From the NCBI RefSeq assembly GCF_007845645.1, contig NZ_VCQV01000021.1:32069-96068 (forward strand): 64,000 bases of DNA. The letters run 5' to 3'. The notes under the pieces were generated by a model, which saw only the letters and a program-made list of their open reading frames with translations, did no database searches and had not been told where the DNA came from. The position numbers were made by a program, and so were the translations under genes. Positions 39,801-48,064 of the stretch are shown piece after piece (the stretch's first letter is position 1; each line of letters opens with the position of its first letter). The stretch comes from Leekyejoonella antrihumi. Its GTDB lineage: Bacteria; Actinomycetota; Actinomycetes; Actinomycetales; Dermatophilaceae.

Positions 39801-40692
39801 GGCCCGTGAGCGCATCCGCGGCGTCCCGAATCTCTCGCTCCCCGGAGCAGAACACCAGGATGTCCTGCGGCTGACCGTCGGAGACCGCCTCCGTCCACAG
39901 CTCCTCGACCGCACCGATGATTCCGGTCACCTGGTCGACGTCGACCAGCGTTGGCGGCGCGTCGGCGCCTCGCCCCGGGACCTCGGCGACCAGGGGGCGA
40001 TAGCGGATGTCCACCGGGTAGGTCCGACCGGACACCTGCAGCACGGGCGCGGGATTGCCGTCCACAGCGAAGTGATCGGCGAACTTCCCGGGGTCGATGG
40101 TGGCCGAGGTAATGATGACCTTGAGGTCTCTCCGGCGTGGCAGGAGCTGCTTCAGATAGCCGAGAATGAAGTCGATGTTGAGCGACCGTTCGTGGGCTTC
40201 GTCGATGATGAGGGTGTCGTAGCGGCGAAGATCCCGATCCCGCTGCATCTCCGACAGGAGGATCCCGTCGGTCATCACCTTCAGCAGGGTGTCCTGCTTC
40301 GAGTGGTCGGCGAACCGCACCTGGTAGCCCACCGCGTCTCCGAGGGTGACATCCAGCTCCTCGGCAATCCGCTCCGCCACCGATCGGGCCGCGATCCGCC
40401 TGGGCTGGGTGTGGCCGATGGTGCCCTTGATCCCGCGGCCGAGCTCGAGGCAGATCTTCGGGATCTGCGTCGTCTTCCCCGAGCCGGTCTCCCCGGCGAT
40501 CACCACGACCTGGTTGTCCCGGATCGCTGCCATGATCTCGTCGTGCGCGGCCGTGACCGGAAGCTCTGCCGGATAACGGATCTCGGGCACCAGCGACTGA
40601 CGCCGACCCCATCGCTCTGCGCGGGCCTCGGCGGACTCGTGGTGACGACGGCGTGGTCGCCGCTGTCCAGGGCGCCGATCTGGGTTGCTCAT
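36817..40692 (-). CDS. hrpA: ATP-dependent RNA helicase HrpA (DEAH box)
   Basis: The 1291-aa protein has a basic N-terminus, Walker A VVIAGETGSGKTTQIPKIC, motif Ia HTQPRRIAARSVA, DEAH (LIIDEAHERSLNIDF), motif III ITSATID and motif VI QRSGRCGRVADGVCIRLY. The helicase-associated and OB-fold regions follow, then a long C-terminal HrpA-specific extension (DUF3418), of the usual length for the family. HrpA is a 3'-5' RNA helicase linked to rescue of stalled ribosomes and mRNA processing. The ATG is 11 bases or so from a weak GGG-rich site. Confidence 0.94.
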   Translation of the reverse strand: MSNPDRRPGQRRPRRRHHESAEARAERWGRRQSLVPEIRYPAELPVTAAHDEIMAAIRDNQVVVIAGETGSGKTTQIPKICLELGRGIKGTIGHTQPRRIAARSVAERIAEELDVTLGDAVGYQVRFADHSKQDTLLKVMTDGILLSEMQRDRDLRRYDTLIIDEAHERSLNIDFILGYLKQLLPRRRDLKVIITSATIDPGKFADHFAVDGNPAPVLQVSGRTYPVDIRYRPLVAEVPGRGADAPPTLVDVDQVTGIIGAVEELWTEAVSDGQPQDILVFCSGEREIRDAADALTGLELPHTEVLPLYARLSAAQQHRVFSRHSGRRVVLATNVAETSLTVPGIRYVVDTGTARISRYSQRTKVQRLPIEPVSQASAQQRSGRCGRVADGVCIRLYSQEDFEARPEFTDPEIVRTNLASVILAMTSLGLDDIQRFPFVEPPDRRQIADGVRLLTELQAIGPETTQRRHRLTAYGRSIAALPVDPRLARMLVAAAENGALREVLVIVAALSIQDPRERPVDAQAQADQSHARFKHEDSDFMSYLNLWRYLKEQQKDLSGSAFRRMCKREYLHYLRVREWQDLHRQLKEACKQHGLRPNDNAAAQDTIHQAMLTGLLSHVGLRDRERRDYLGARGAHFSIQPGSSLFRRQPDWVMSAELVETTRLWARVNARTDPAWVEAAAQHLVKRTYAEPHWSRKRGSVVAAERVTLYGVPLVAGRSVAFGGIDPELSRELFIRNALIEGDWQTHHQFYKDNQALIRHLGDLEARARRRDLMVDDETLFEFYDARIPETVVSAAHFDSWWKKKRRTDADLLTFTEDFLVSDDAATVDATDYPKSWGQGDLTLRLTYQFEPGGDADGVTAHVPLEQLNQVGSDGFDWLVPGMREDLAVALIKSLPKATRRNFVPAPDHARRALAEMDSSRGAVVDELADALARQTGARVPSGEWDWQRVPDHLRMTFRVEDSRGRMIDEGKDLQALQDRLSGEVRSTMARAASAVERDGLTRWTFGDLPSIFEQRSGGRVVQGYPAIVDRGSSVSVQVLPTTSERDHATRLGIRRLVLLNTQVPWKQILGLLTNTDRLTLGHSPHGSIDALLEDAFACAVDAVVAESLPSGTVRTEGEFDEALRLVRQQVVPKVMEVATRLVPVLGHAREVQLTLDAMTQASLLDLRAQVQDWLDALIHPGFVADTGLHRLPDLDRYLRAMIERLEKAPRDLGRDRQRADEVAAVEGERSALLEQLPRTRRTDSDVVELRWLVEELRVSLFAPQVGTPVRVSAKRIFKAMDAVEDATRAG

Positions 40693-40706
40693 CAGACGTC
40701 AGTCTG

Positions 40707-41927
40707 TCAGGGCAGCGGCACCTCGATGAAATCTGGTCGCCCGAGCGCCGGGTCCGCGAGCAGGGATGTGAGATTGGTCGGACTGCGCGACAGCGACACC
40801 AGCAGGTTGCCATCCGCCAGGGGAAGGTCGGGATGCGCCAACGGCTCATACGTCAGGACACCCGAGCCGTCGTCATACGGCACCGCCCTGGTGTAGCTGA
40901 GGACCCAGGGTCCGAGCGGGGTGTCGGACCTCCAGACTCCGACGTCGTCGGCGAAATCTCCGCCGTCCTTGGAGACCATGACGTAGACGTCCCCGACCTG
41001 GCTCACCGTGAGCGACTGGGACACCCCTACAGCAGCGGGCAGCGTCGACTGTGCGCGAGCCGCATCGTGCACCCAGTCCCGACCCGTCCAGTAGGTCCAG
41101 GCTCGAGCGGCGTCCAGTGCGCCCACGGGTGCGCGCGCGACGTAGAGGCTGCGCGCGCTCCCGCCCCGCTGCTGCAGCCGCGTGCCGTAGATGTAGATCC
41201 AGTCGCCGTCATGGAGTAGTGCGCTCCCCCAGTTCATCTGAGACGGATCGGTGTCGTCAGGAGTCACCTGCCAGGTCTTGACAAGGGTGGGGACGCCCCC
41301 GCGGGGCACCGTGAACCGGGCCATGGTGAGGCCGAGGTAGGTGAAGTTGAGCGCGCCCTGGCCACGGCGGACCCTCGAGCAGCTGATGTCGAGCTGGTCG
41401 GTGGCCGGCTGGGAGGTACTCGTGCGTGCGGGCGAAGGCAGCACCACACCCGCGGTCGGCCAGCAGACCTGCTTGTGCGACCCGGCCGGGATCACCGGGC
41501 CACCGCCGGCCGGCAGCACCTGCGCAACGCACTGGCCCGACGAGATGAGCATCGAGCTCGCGACGAACCTCGGACTGACGTGCAGCGGGCGAAGGGTGTC
41601 CCCGAATACCCACACTGTGCGGCCGTCCTGCAACGGCAGGGTGAGTCCGACATCGGCCGCCTGCCACTGCGGCAGATCCTGCAGTGCCGACATCCAGGTG
41701 TTCAGACCGCCCACGTCGTAGGCCGGGAGCGCTCCCCCGGCGGGGCAGGTCGCCGACAGCGACGCACTGCGCGTGGGTCCGAGCTGCACCGACGCACTGT
41801 GCGTGGGTCCGGGCTTCGCCGTCGAATCCGACCATGGCGCAGTGCACGCCGCCGAGATGCCGACCGCGGCAATCACCGCCAGGGCCGTCGGCAGCCGGGG
41901 CGCCCGTGATCGACCGCTGCGGCGCAT
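40707..41927 (-). CDS. Probable secreted lipoprotein (beta-propeller-like)
   Basis: The 406-aa protein has a basic N-terminus, a hydrophobic segment and a lipobox-like ISAAC with Cys28, so it is probably a lipoprotein. The mature part contains VWVFGDTLRP, SSMLISSG, MNWGSALLHDGDWIYIYGTR, LYVARAPVGAL and YEPLAHPDLPLADGNLLVSLSR, the repeated strand pattern of DUF4185/GH43-like five-bladed propellers. Enzymatic function is unclear. Residues 38-57 contain a 10-residue tandem repeat. It ends 14 bases before the hrpA start. Confidence 0.7.
   Translation of the reverse strand: MRRSGRSRAPRLPTALAVIAAVGISAACTAPWSDSTAKPGPTHSASVQLGPTRSASLSATCPAGGALPAYDVGGLNTWMSALQDLPQWQAADVGLTLPLQDGRTVWVFGDTLRPLHVSPRFVASSMLISSGQCVAQVLPAGGGPVIPAGSHKQVCWPTAGVVLPSPARTSTSQPATDQLDISCSRVRRGQGALNFTYLGLTMARFTVPRGGVPTLVKTWQVTPDDTDPSQMNWGSALLHDGDWIYIYGTRLQQRGGSARSLYVARAPVGALDAARAWTYWTGRDWVHDAARAQSTLPAAVGVSQSLTVSQVGDVYVMVSKDGGDFADDVGVWRSDTPLGPWVLSYTRAVPYDDGSGVLTYEPLAHPDLPLADGNLLVSLSRSPTNLTSLLADPALGRPDFIEVPLP
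41761..41820 (-). repeat. Two 30-bp tandem repeats in the lipoprotein gene
   Basis: Units 41761-41790 and 41791-41820 differ at four positions. They encode GPTHSAS and GPTRSAS type units just after the lipid-anchor Cys, forming a spacer. Confidence 0.8.
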
Positions 41928-41959
41928 TCCGCAAGGTTAGAGGACCGAGGCGCGACGTC

Positions 41960-41988
41960 GCCCGCATCCTCTGGCTGAGAATGCGGGC
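41960..41988 (-). terminator. Hairpin terminator downstream of metY
   Basis: GCCCGCAT and ATGCGGGC form an 8-bp stem around a 13-base loop, 20 bases after the metY stop and before the lipoprotein start at 41927. Confidence 0.6.
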
Positions 41989-42008
41989 GGCCGGGTGCCG
42001 TTTCGGTC

Positions 42009-43337
42009 CTACTGCTTGGCCGCGGCGAAGCCCTGCTCGAGGTCGGCAATGATGTCGTCGATGTGCTCGATGCCGACCGACAGGCGGATCAGCCCAGGAG
42101 TCACACCGGCGGACAGGCGGTCCTCGTCGCTGCCCTGCGAGTGGGTGGTGGACGCAGGGTGGATCACCAATGACTTGACGTCGCCGATGTTGGCGACGTG
42201 CGCGTGCAGGGTCAAGCCCTCGACGAACTTCTTGCCGGCCTCGACGCCGCCCTTGATGTCGAACGACAGGACCGCCCCCGCTCCGAGTGGCGTGTACTTC
42301 TGGGCCAGCTCGTAGTACGGCGAGTCCGGAAGCGAGGCCCAGCGCACGACCTCGACCTGGTCCTGGCCCTCCAGCCACTGCGCCACCTTGCGGGCATTCT
42401 CCAGGTGCCGCTCGATACGCAGGCTCAGCGTCTCCAGACCCTGGCCGATCAGGAACGCGCTGAAGGGCGAGATCGCGCTGCCGAGGTCGCGCAGCAGGTC
42501 CACCCGGGCCTTGAGGATGTAGGCGAGGTTTGCACCGAGCGGGCTGCCGACGCCGAGGTCGCGTGCGTAGACCAGGCCGTGGTAGCTGTCCTGCGGCTCA
42601 TTGAAGCTGGGGAACTTCTCCGGGTCCTTCGCGAAGTCGAAGTTGCCGCTGTCGATGATGACGCCGGCGATCGTCGTGCCGTGCCCGCCGAGGTACTTGG
42701 TCGCCGAGTGGGTCACGATGTCCGCACCGTACTCGATCGGCCGCAGCACGAACGGGGTGGCAATCGTGTTGTCGACGATCAGCGGAACTCCGGCGTCGTG
42801 TGCGACGCCCGCGACGGCCTCGATGTCGAGGATCTCCGCCTTCGGGTTCGCCACCGTCTCGCCGAAGAACAGCTTGGTGTTGGGCCGGACAGCACCCTTC
42901 CAGCTCTGCGGGTCGCTGGTGTCCTCGACGAAGGTCGTCTCGATGCCCAGTCTGGGCAACGTGAACTTCAGCAGGTTGTAGGTGCCGCCGTAGAGCGCGG
43001 GGCTCGCCACGATGTGGTCACCGGCCTGCGCGATGTTGAGGATCGACAAGAACGAGGCGCTCTGTCCGGAGGAGACCAGCAGCGCGCCCACACCGCCTTC
43101 GAGGTTGGCCAGACGCTGCTCGATGGCATCCTGGGTCGGGTTCATCAGGCGGGTGTAGATGTTGCCGAACTCCTTGAGCCCGAACAGATCCGCCGCATGC
43201 GCGGTGTCATTGAACTGGAACGAGGTCGTCTGGTGGATGGGCAGCGCCAGCGATCCGGTCGTGGGGTCGGGCTGGGCGCCCGCGTGGATCTGCCGCGTCT
43301 CGAACGACCAGGCCGGGGTCTTGGTGTCGTCAGTCAT
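42009..43337 (-). CDS. metY: O-acetylhomoserine sulfhydrylase (aminocarboxypropyltransferase)
   Basis: The 442-aa PLP enzyme of the Cys/Met metabolism family makes homocysteine from O-acetylhomoserine and sulfide. TRQIHAGAQPDPTTGSLALPIHQTTSF, YTRLMNPTQDAIEQRLANLEGG and the PLP-lysine motif THSATKYLGGHG are characteristic; the length and the C-terminal HPASTTHSQ fit MetY rather than MetB. A SAM-IV-type riboswitch lies upstream (43451-43528). The ATG at 43335-43337 follows an AAGG site. Its acetylated substrate is made by MetX, also in this window. Confidence 0.95.
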   Translation of the reverse strand: MTDDTKTPAWSFETRQIHAGAQPDPTTGSLALPIHQTTSFQFNDTAHAADLFGLKEFGNIYTRLMNPTQDAIEQRLANLEGGVGALLVSSGQSASFLSILNIAQAGDHIVASPALYGGTYNLLKFTLPRLGIETTFVEDTSDPQSWKGAVRPNTKLFFGETVANPKAEILDIEAVAGVAHDAGVPLIVDNTIATPFVLRPIEYGADIVTHSATKYLGGHGTTIAGVIIDSGNFDFAKDPEKFPSFNEPQDSYHGLVYARDLGVGSPLGANLAYILKARVDLLRDLGSAISPFSAFLIGQGLETLSLRIERHLENARKVAQWLEGQDQVEVVRWASLPDSPYYELAQKYTPLGAGAVLSFDIKGGVEAGKKFVEGLTLHAHVANIGDVKSLVIHPASTTHSQGSDEDRLSAGVTPGLIRLSVGIEHIDDIIADLEQGFAAAKQ

Positions 43338-43377
43338 CGCTGGTGCCTTCCTTGATCAGAGTGCACCGGCCGACGCC

Positions 43378-43391
43378 GCATCGGCCGATGC
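43378..43391. promoter_or_regulatory. 14-bp palindrome in the metY leader
   Basis: GCATCGGCCGATGC is a perfect palindrome between the riboswitch and the metY start; it overlaps a hairpin (43368-43386, stem GGCCGA/TCGGCC). It may form part of the expression platform. Confidence 0.4.
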
Positions 43392-43450
43392 AGCGGACTC
43401 ACCTTCGTGCCGTCCGCGCTTGCCGCCGGATGATCTGCATCCGTCGGCCT

Positions 43451-43528
43451 GGTCTTCACCCGGGGCACCCCACCGCGGTGGAGGGTTGCCGACCAGCGAG
43501 CCGGGGCTTGTCGCTGGTACTCATGACC
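43451..43528 (-). ncRNA. SAM-IV-type riboswitch upstream of metY
   Basis: The reverse strand reads GGTCATGAGTACCAGCGAC, then AAGCCCCGGCTCGCTGG, CGGCAACCCTCCACCGCGG, TGGGGTGCCCCGGGTG and AAGACC closing the P1 stem. It is nearly superimposable on the metX element. S-adenosylmethionine binding should repress metY. Confidence 0.88.
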
Positions 43529-43550
43529 TGCCCAAAGAGTACCGAGACGG

Positions 43551-43562
43551 CCGAGATCTCGG
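43551..43562. promoter_or_regulatory. 12-bp palindrome upstream of the metY riboswitch
   Basis: CCGAGATCTCGG is a perfect palindrome about 23 bases upstream of the riboswitch 5' end, i.e. in the promoter zone. It could be an operator of a sulfur or methionine regulator; no family match is evident to me. Confidence 0.4.
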
Positions 43563-43631
43563 ATAACTGTCTCTTATTCTGGACTCAACATCTCAGCATG
43601 CGGCGGTCCGCTCCGGCACGACCCAGCCGGC

Positions 43632-44909
43632 TTACAGCAGCTGGGCCAGCGTGTAGATCAGCAGTCCGACCAGGCCACCGACAACGGTGCCGTTGATGCG
43701 AATGAACTGCAGGTCCCGGCCGACGTGCAGCTCGATGCGCCGGGAGGCCTCGTCGCCATCCCACCGATCGATCGTCTGCGAGATGACGGTGGAGATCTCG
43801 TGGCCGTAGGTCGTGACGACGTGACCGACAATCTCGCCGAGCCGTCGATCCAGGGACTCGCGCAGCTCGGCGTCCGTGGCGATTCGCCCGCCGAGATCCT
43901 GCAGTGCTCGCACGAGGCGCGCCCGCAGCTCGCCGTCCTCATCCAGGAGGGCCTCGACGATCGCCTGGCGCACCGACCCCCACAGGGACACGAGCGAGCT
44001 GGAGACCGACGGATGGGCGAGGATGTGCTCCTTCAACGACTCGGCCTTCGCCATCGTGCTCGGGTCGTGCTGCAGGTCGTGCGCGAGCTGACCCAGGAAG
44101 TGATCGAGTGCCTGACGCATCTGGTGGTCCGGGTCGTCTCGGACATCCTTGACCCAGGCCAGCAGCTCGACATGGATCCGAGCGATGACCGTGTCATCCA
44201 GCCACTTCGGCGACCACCACGGGGCGCGCGCGCCGATGATCGAGGTGATCGTCTCCTCGTTGTCCTGCACCCAGACATAGATCTCGCGGATCGCCAGGTC
44301 GACCAGTCCAACGTGGGATCGGTCCTGCAGGATGCCCTCGAGCACGTGTCCGCCAAGCGGGGCGATGGGCTCGCGTGCAAGCCTCGGCAGGACGATGCGC
44401 TCGAGCAGGTCGGCGACCTCCTTGTCCTCCACGGACTGTAGGCCGCGCGCCAGCGCCGGAGCGGACTCCCGCACGACCCGCTCGGAGTTGCCCGCGTCCG
44501 CCAGCCATCCGCCGATCCGCAGCGGCACCTGCGCCGCGGCGAGCCGCATCTGCACGTTCTCCGCCGTCAGGAAGTTGTCCGTGACGAAGTCCTCCAGGCT
44601 GCGCCCGATCGAGTCCTTGCGCTCGGGGATGATCGCCGTGTGTGGGACCGGGATGCCCAGCGGATGGCGGAAGAGCGCGGTCACGGCGAACCAGTCGGCC
44701 ACCGCACCGACCATGGCGGCTTCCGCCGCGGCGTTGACGTACCCCCAGGCACCGCCGCGTCCGTGGGTGAGCACGAAGACGACCGCGGCAAGCACCAGCA
44801 TGCTGAGCGCTATCGCACGCATCTGCCGCAGGCCACGTCGCCGCGCCTGGTCCGCCTCACCCAGGATCGGCCCGGGCCCGGGCGCGCTCAGCCCGTCTCC
44901 CTGCCCCAT
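43632..44909 (-). CDS. DUF445 membrane protein
   Basis: The 425-aa protein has N-terminal membrane segments (about residues 30-48 and a second near 60-75), the DUF445 motif AAAEAAMVGAVADWFAVTALFRHPLGIPVPHTAIIPERKDSIG and a C-terminal membrane anchor (GTVVGGLVGLLIYTLAQLL). The middle is helical. The family is widespread and uncharacterised. The ATG at 44907-44909 follows a GGAGG site; the open frame extends further but lacks support. Confidence 0.88.
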   Translation of the reverse strand: MGQGDGLSAPGPGPILGEADQARRRGLRQMRAIALSMLVLAAVVFVLTHGRGGAWGYVNAAAEAAMVGAVADWFAVTALFRHPLGIPVPHTAIIPERKDSIGRSLEDFVTDNFLTAENVQMRLAAAQVPLRIGGWLADAGNSERVVRESAPALARGLQSVEDKEVADLLERIVLPRLAREPIAPLGGHVLEGILQDRSHVGLVDLAIREIYVWVQDNEETITSIIGARAPWWSPKWLDDTVIARIHVELLAWVKDVRDDPDHQMRQALDHFLGQLAHDLQHDPSTMAKAESLKEHILAHPSVSSSLVSLWGSVRQAIVEALLDEDGELRARLVRALQDLGGRIATDAELRESLDRRLGEIVGHVVTTYGHEISTVISQTIDRWDGDEASRRIELHVGRDLQFIRINGTVVGGLVGLLIYTLAQLL

Positions 44910-45176
44910 AACGTCCTCCGCTTGACGGGCCGCCGGCCGGTCCGGAAGCGCCACGCCCGTCAGGTTACGCGAGTTGTCAGATTCGGAGTTGACCAGCGTT
45001 TCGTCATGCTTGGTGGATCCTTGGTCTCGTGCCGGTGGAGGTGGTTTTGCTGACGTGCTGTCCTCTCCGACGCGGTCGGCCGACTTCCACTGGGTCGCCT
45101 ACGCGCCCCTGACCGACGTATGCGGCAGGATTGGTTCTCTCCGGGATGTCTCGGACCGAGGCAGTGAAGGGAACTG

Positions 45177-46469
45177 ATGCGCCGAGATGCGGTCAAGGAG
45201 TACGTCTCGGGTTCGTTGTGGGTGCTCCCGACGGCGTGTGCCGTCGGTGCGCTGAGCGCCGGCTACGCGCTCTCACACGTCTACGTGGGGCCGCATTCGA
45301 CGTTGGACTTCCTGGCCTTTCAGGGCACAGCGGACGACGCCCGGTCGCTGCTCGTCACGATCACGGGAACCGTCGTGACGGTCATCGCGCTGGTCCTTGG
45401 CCTGACCGTTGTTGCACTGCAGCTCTCCTCCACCCAGTTCTCGCCCCGGCTGCTGCGCAACTTCCTCCGGGACCGGGCGACTCAGTTCGTCCTGAGCGTC
45501 TTCCTCGCGACCTTCTCCTACAGCACGGCCGGCCTCTATACGGTCGGAGTCGCGTCGGGTGCCCGAGTGCAGGCCTACCCACGACTCGCCGTGAGTGGCG
45601 CGATAGTGCTGCTGTTCGTCAGCCTCGCAATGGTGGTGTTCTATGCCAACCACCTGGCCCACTCGATCCAGATCGACTCGATCGCCAGAAAGGTCGAGCT
45701 CAGCACCTTGTCTGTCGTCCGTCGGCTGCCAAAATCAGTCGACGAGTCGGCCGTGCTCACGCCGCCGGACTGGGCGATCCCCCTGCTCTCGTCGCGCTCG
45801 GGGTACCTGCAGACCGACCACGCGGACGACCTCCTCCCCCTTGTCCGGGATCACGGGGTCAGCCTGTTGGTCCGGCTACGGGTCGGCGAGCACGTCGTGG
45901 CAGGCACCCCGCTGGCATGGGCATGGGCCAAAAGCCCGGACGACCGCCCGCCCGACGCCATGGCGTTCGGTGCTGCAATCGAGGCCAGGGTCCGAGTCGG
46001 CTTCGAGCGCACGATGGAGCAGGATGCGGCGTTCGGGATCCGGCAGCTCGTGGATATCGCGTGCAAGGCGCTCTCCCCCGCAGTGAACGACCCGTATACC
46101 GCCGTCCAGGCCATCGACCATCTCTCGGTGATCTTCTGTGCCCTCGCCGTCCGGCCGCTCGGTCCGGTCGTGCGCTCGGACCCCACCGGCTGCGCAGTGG
46201 TGCTGCCCGCACGGAACTTCGCCGACTACCTCTCCACGATGTGCGGGCTGATCCGCCGGTACGGCGCGAGCGAACCAACCGTCTCCGTGGCGCTGCTCCG
46301 ATTGCTGGAGAGCTGCGCTGCCGTCCTGCCTTCCGGCCATCCACGCCGGGCGGATCTCGCGTCCCAAGGACAGCTGATCCTGACCGATGCCGATCGGGAG
46401 GTCGCCAACCCGGCCGATCGGCTATCAGTGCAGACGGCGGCTCAGCGGCTCCGGGAGACGGCCGGCTGA
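45177..46469 (+). CDS. DUF2254 membrane protein
   Basis: The 430-aa protein has about four N-terminal hydrophobic segments (to residue 165), including ITGTVVTVIALVLGLTVVALQLSSTQFSPRLLRNFLRDRATQFVLSVFLATFSYS, the DUF2254 signature. The soluble C-terminal half contains DIACKALSPAVNDPYTAVQAIDHLSVI, also conserved. Function unknown; related proteins are annotated as predicted channels. A GAAGGGA site precedes the ATG. The 267-base gap to the divergent DUF445 gene holds no other frame or repeat that I can support. Confidence 0.85.
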   Translation: MRRDAVKEYVSGSLWVLPTACAVGALSAGYALSHVYVGPHSTLDFLAFQGTADDARSLLVTITGTVVTVIALVLGLTVVALQLSSTQFSPRLLRNFLRDRATQFVLSVFLATFSYSTAGLYTVGVASGARVQAYPRLAVSGAIVLLFVSLAMVVFYANHLAHSIQIDSIARKVELSTLSVVRRLPKSVDESAVLTPPDWAIPLLSSRSGYLQTDHADDLLPLVRDHGVSLLVRLRVGEHVVAGTPLAWAWAKSPDDRPPDAMAFGAAIEARVRVGFERTMEQDAAFGIRQLVDIACKALSPAVNDPYTAVQAIDHLSVIFCALAVRPLGPVVRSDPTGCAVVLPARNFADYLSTMCGLIRRYGASEPTVSVALLRLLESCAAVLPSGHPRRADLASQGQLILTDADREVANPADRLSVQTAAQRLRETAG

Positions 46470-46520
46470 CGCGGACCAGAGTCGGCCGTCGCACTACATC
46501 TGTCGTGTGAAGTGGCTTAC

Positions 46521-46535
46521 AGTGGAGGCTCCACT
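46521..46535. promoter_or_regulatory. Palindromic operator candidate upstream of the P450 gene
   Basis: AGTGGAGGCTCCACT is a 7-bp perfect inverted repeat with a 1-base centre, 36 bases before the P450 start. Outer half-matches (GTGAAGTGG at 46506-46514 and CCACTACAC at 46531-46539) overlap it. The layout suggests a TetR-type operator. Confidence 0.5.
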
Positions 46536-46570
46536 ACACCTGTTGCAGGCCGGCCGCCGAAGGAGCAACC

Positions 46571-48025
46571 ATGCCGCGGAACTGGGCGCACAGCCAACTC
46601 CCCCACCCGCCGGGCCGGCGCCCGGTCATCGGCGACCTGGCCACGATCTTTCGCGGTGACACCCGCAAGCCCGTGCAGAATGCCTTGCGCACGAGCGGCC
46701 CGCTCGGACCGATCTATGAGATCAAGGTCTTCAGGGGCAAGGTGGTGATCGTCCGGGATGCCGAACTCGCCGCGGAGCTGTGCGACGAGTCGCGTTTCGA
46801 GAAGAAGCTGGCGCCGGGTGTCCAGGCGCTGCGTGAGACAGCCGGCGACGGCCTCTTCACGGCATACACGCACGAACCGAACTGGCGCCTGGCTCACGAT
46901 CTGCTGCGTCCCGCCTTCACCCGTGAGGCGATGAAGGGGTACCACCAGACGATGGTGGACGCGGCCGACGAGCTCATCGCCCTGTGGGACCGCTCGGACC
47001 GACCGGTGCCGGTGTCGCCCAACCTCACCAAGCTCACCCTCGAAACCATCGGCCGTACCTCGTTCAGCAAGGACTTCGGGTCCTTCAGCCGCGACGGCCA
47101 GGACCCGTTCGTCCCCGCAATGGCCAGGTGTCTCAAGCGAGGACAGGTCCGCGGTGCGTTCGCCGCGCTGCCGTTCGGCGGGGCGCTCCTGCGACGTGGT
47201 CGCCAGCCGTACCTCGACGCCAAGGCCTACATCGACGCCCTGATCGACGACATCATCGCGGAGCGTCTCGCGTCGCACGACACCTCTCAGGAGGACCTCC
47301 TCGGCCTGATGCTGCACGCCGCCCACGAGGAGACCGGGGACCACCTCGACCGCCTCAACATCCGGCGGCAGATCATCACCTTCCTGGTCGCCGGCCACGA
47401 GACGACCTCCGGTGCGCTGTCGTTTGCGATGTACTACCTGGCCACGAATCCGCAGGTGCGCGCGAAGGCCGCGCAGGAGGCGGACGCGATCCTGGGGCCG
47501 GACCCGGACTCGGTTCCGACGTTCGAGCAGGTCGCCAAGTTCCGCTACATCCGCCGAGTGCTCGATGAGTCGTTACGCCTGTGGCCGACCGCGCCCGGGT
47601 TCGCCCGCGGCCCCGTCAAGGACACCGTCCTCGCCGGGCGGTACCCGATGACCACGGACGACTGGTGCATCGTGATGAGCCTCGCCGTGCACCGCGACCC
47701 GAAGGTGTGGGGCGACGACCCCGATACGTTCGACCCCGACCGCTTCCTCCCGGCCGCGGTTCGGGCCCGGCCCGCGCACACCTACTTCCCGTTCGGCACC
47801 GGTGAACGCTCCTGCATCGGGCGCCAGTTCGCGCTTCACGAGGCCGTCCTGCTGCTCGCCCGGGCCTGCCACCGGTACGACTTCGCGGCGGATCCCGCAT
47901 ACCAGCTGGACATCGCCGAACGGCTCACCCTTATGCCGGACGGCTTCGACCTGACGATGGTTCGCCGCACACCGCGGCGCCAATCGGAGCCTCTGGAGAT
48001 GGACCAGGCAAGCCGAACTGCCTGA
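46571..48025 (+). CDS. Cytochrome P450, CYP102-like heme domain without reductase
   Basis: The 484-aa protein is a complete P450 heme domain: I-helix FLVAGHETTSGALSFAMYYLATNP, K-helix ESLRLWP, and heme loop FGTGERSCIGRQFALHEAVLL with Cys415. The wording resembles the heme domain of P450-BM3 (CYP102), a fatty-acid hydroxylase normally fused to an FMN/FAD reductase. No reductase follows: the chain ends 60 residues after the heme Cys and the next gene is a phosphoesterase. It must use a separate electron donor not in this window. Substrate is unknown; fatty acids are an inference. A likely operator lies upstream. Confidence 0.9.
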   Translation: MPRNWAHSQLPHPPGRRPVIGDLATIFRGDTRKPVQNALRTSGPLGPIYEIKVFRGKVVIVRDAELAAELCDESRFEKKLAPGVQALRETAGDGLFTAYTHEPNWRLAHDLLRPAFTREAMKGYHQTMVDAADELIALWDRSDRPVPVSPNLTKLTLETIGRTSFSKDFGSFSRDGQDPFVPAMARCLKRGQVRGAFAALPFGGALLRRGRQPYLDAKAYIDALIDDIIAERLASHDTSQEDLLGLMLHAAHEETGDHLDRLNIRRQIITFLVAGHETTSGALSFAMYYLATNPQVRAKAAQEADAILGPDPDSVPTFEQVAKFRYIRRVLDESLRLWPTAPGFARGPVKDTVLAGRYPMTTDDWCIVMSLAVHRDPKVWGDDPDTFDPDRFLPAAVRARPAHTYFPFGTGERSCIGRQFALHEAVLLLARACHRYDFAADPAYQLDIAERLTLMPDGFDLTMVRRTPRRQSEPLEMDQASRTA

Positions 48026-48064
48026 TTTGCCACGTCTCGTGGACCCGGCGGCCACAATGGACCC

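Noticed and set aside
38614..40896. 760-codon plus-strand frame opposite hrpA
   Set aside because: Shadow of the helicase gene; no motif of its own.
44910..45176. Possible small gene between DUF445 and DUF2254
   Set aside because: Short frames have no ribosome site, bias or family support; it looks like a divergent promoter region.
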